From: Paraglaciecola polaris LMG 21857
Lineage (GTDB): Bacteria > Pseudomonadota > Gammaproteobacteria > Enterobacterales > Alteromonadaceae
Assembly: GCF_000315055.1 (NCBI RefSeq)
Contig: NZ_BAER01000093.1
Span: 1-60,124 of the forward strand
Direction: 5' to 3'
Length of the DNA: 60,124 bases
Shown here: positions 59,239 to 60,124 of the stretch, piece by piece
Layout: the number at the start of each line of letters is the position of its first letter
How positions within the stretch are numbered: the first letter of the stretch is position 1
The notes under the pieces: model-generated
What the model was told of the DNA's origin: nothing
The model's database searches: none
The model's input: the letters and a program-made list of their open reading frames with translations, nothing else
Made by a program: the position numbers and the translations under genes

Positions 59239-59715
59239 GCAATCGATATAAGTCGAGTGAGTCTTAAGTAGGCCTGTCAGGTTTATTAGGGGTTAATCTA
59301 TGCGTGGTATGTGTGCCATTGGCAGACATTAGCAATCCAACAAGTCCATGGGGCCATTACTAATAAACAGAGACTATTGATTAACAGTCAAAACGGCAAA
59401 CTTGATGATCAAGAATACCTAATCCACAGGTTTCAGATGTGGGTTAAAAAAGGTGGGTTTTTCATTCTATTCTCTTACACCACAACTGTTTTTTTATACA
59501 ACCACCGTCTCTCGCCCGTATATATGCAAGATCTTGGGTAATGCCCGCATTTCCTCAGAGCAAGAAATAGACGAATGAAAAACCTTAGCGTTTGCAATAG
59601 GTTACCCTCAATGTTAAAAATGACGAATATAAAACAAACGCAACGAGCCGTGTTTAAACACGGGCGTTTGCGTCTTATTAATATTGTTGGATTTTCGTCG
59701 AGGTTATGAGTACAA
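59239..59715. other. Intergenic stretch with a large hairpin, no convincing gene
   Basis: About 480 bases. A 76-codon frame at 59311-59541 starts with GTG, lacks a ribosome site and matches nothing I know, so I do not call it. A long near-perfect palindrome centred on GTTTAAAC lies at 59635-59674 (AAACGCAACG..CCGTGTTT / AAACACGG.CGTTTGCGT); on the minus strand it is followed by TTTGTTTT, so it can act as a terminator in that direction. Confidence 0.5.
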
Positions 59716-60124
59716 ATGAAACTGAATTTTAATTGTTCTCATTGTTTAAGTGATAACGAAACGGTAAATAATTCATTGATTGAAATAAGAGATGATAATT
59801 TTTATCAAATTACTTGTGATAAAGGTCATGTTAGTCATTTCTATATCCAGAATTTAAAGTTTGAATTATTATTTGATGCGGGCTCTATGGCATTAATTGA
59901 TGGTTATCCAAACGCGGCAGTAGCTTATATATCCTCATCATTAGAAAGGCTTCATGAATTTTGTATTCATGTTTATTCGAAGGTAAATGACATTGATGAT
60001 GATATATTTAAGAAAAACTGGAAGTACTTTAATAATTCATCTGAGCGGCAGCTAGGTGCTTTCCTTAACTCGTTCATGCTTTTTGAGCAATCTACTTTAA
60101 AATTTGATTTACAAAAGTACTCCC
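59716..60124 (+). CDS. Truncated gene at the right edge: zinc-ribbon-like protein of unknown function
   Basis: An open frame of 136 codons that runs off the window without a stop. ATG 59716 has GAG five bases upstream. The N-terminus holds CSHC (residues 7-10) and CDKGH (35-39), spaced like a small zinc ribbon. A helical part follows (FELLFDAGSMALIDGYPNAAVAYISSSLERLHEFCIHV), whose pattern recalls small helical domains such as HEPN-like proteins; that likeness is only an impression. Low GC compared with the housekeeping genes. I do not assign a function. Confidence 0.7.
   Translation, partial: MKLNFNCSHCLSDNETVNNSLIEIRDDNFYQITCDKGHVSHFYIQNLKFELLFDAGSMALIDGYPNAAVAYISSSLERLHEFCIHVYSKVNDIDDDIFKKNWKYFNNSSERQLGAFLNSFMLFEQSTLKFDLQKYS

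Noticed and set aside
59311-59541. 76-codon plus-strand frame after the adenosine deaminase gene
   Set aside because: GTG start, no ribosome site and no recognisable domain; could be a remnant but cannot be supported.
59635-59745. Integron attC-like site near the edge gene
   Set aside because: The hairpin lacks the paired RYYYAAC/GTTRRRY ends expected of attC.

Overview
The window looks like a chromosomal segment of a marine gammaproteobacterium of the Alteromonadales. Gene content and order suggest the Alteromonadaceae (Paraglaciecola/Glaciecola-like). This is inferred from the complete MSHA pilus locus, the mreBCD-maf-rng-yhdP-nit-tldD order, fadBA, and closeness to Escherichia, Vibrio and Shewanella proteins. 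No rRNA, tRNA or CRISPR array was seen.

Layout. (1) 20-2582: a methylamine-dehydrogenase heavy-chain-like protein divergent from a TetR regulator, with paired palindromes between them, then an Lrp-type regulator. (2) 2687-5807: astC-like aminotransferase, astA and a DUF1338 dioxygenase, an amino-acid catabolic operon read divergently from the Lrp gene and closed by a terminator. (3) 6059-24372: the MSHA type IV pilus locus mshI-mshI2-J-K-L-M-N-E-G-F-B-A-C-D-O-P-Q, with several ATGA overlaps. It encodes the inner-membrane assembly platform, secretin, extension ATPase with a c-di-GMP-binding-type N-terminus, major pilin, minor pilins and a very large tip-adhesin-like MshQ. (4) 24627-35237: mreB, mreC, mreD (rod shape), maf, rng, yhdP, a nitrilase-family amidase and tldD.

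(5) 35330-48515: on the minus strand, an Ig-like lipoprotein, yjgA/darP, an S9 peptidase, an unrecognised protein, nfeD/qmcA, pepQ and slt; on the plus strand, tldE/pmbA and a glutathione S-transferase. (6) 48782-52123: fadBA with a FadR-type palindrome upstream. (7) 52124-54117: an AT-rich islet with one unrecognised membrane protein, bordered by copies of a short repeat in opposite orientations. (8) 54118-59238: a TonB-dependent receptor divergent from a purine nucleoside permease/phosphorylase-like protein and a secreted adenosine deaminase, plausibly a purine-nucleoside scavenging locus. (9) From 59716 to the right edge: a truncated AT-rich gene with an N-terminal zinc-ribbon-like motif.

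Most of the window is conserved housekeeping and pilus DNA. The parts most worth a second look are the CUB/tandem-LamG architecture of MshQ, the extracytoplasmic purine locus, the repeat-bordered islet, and the edge gene.
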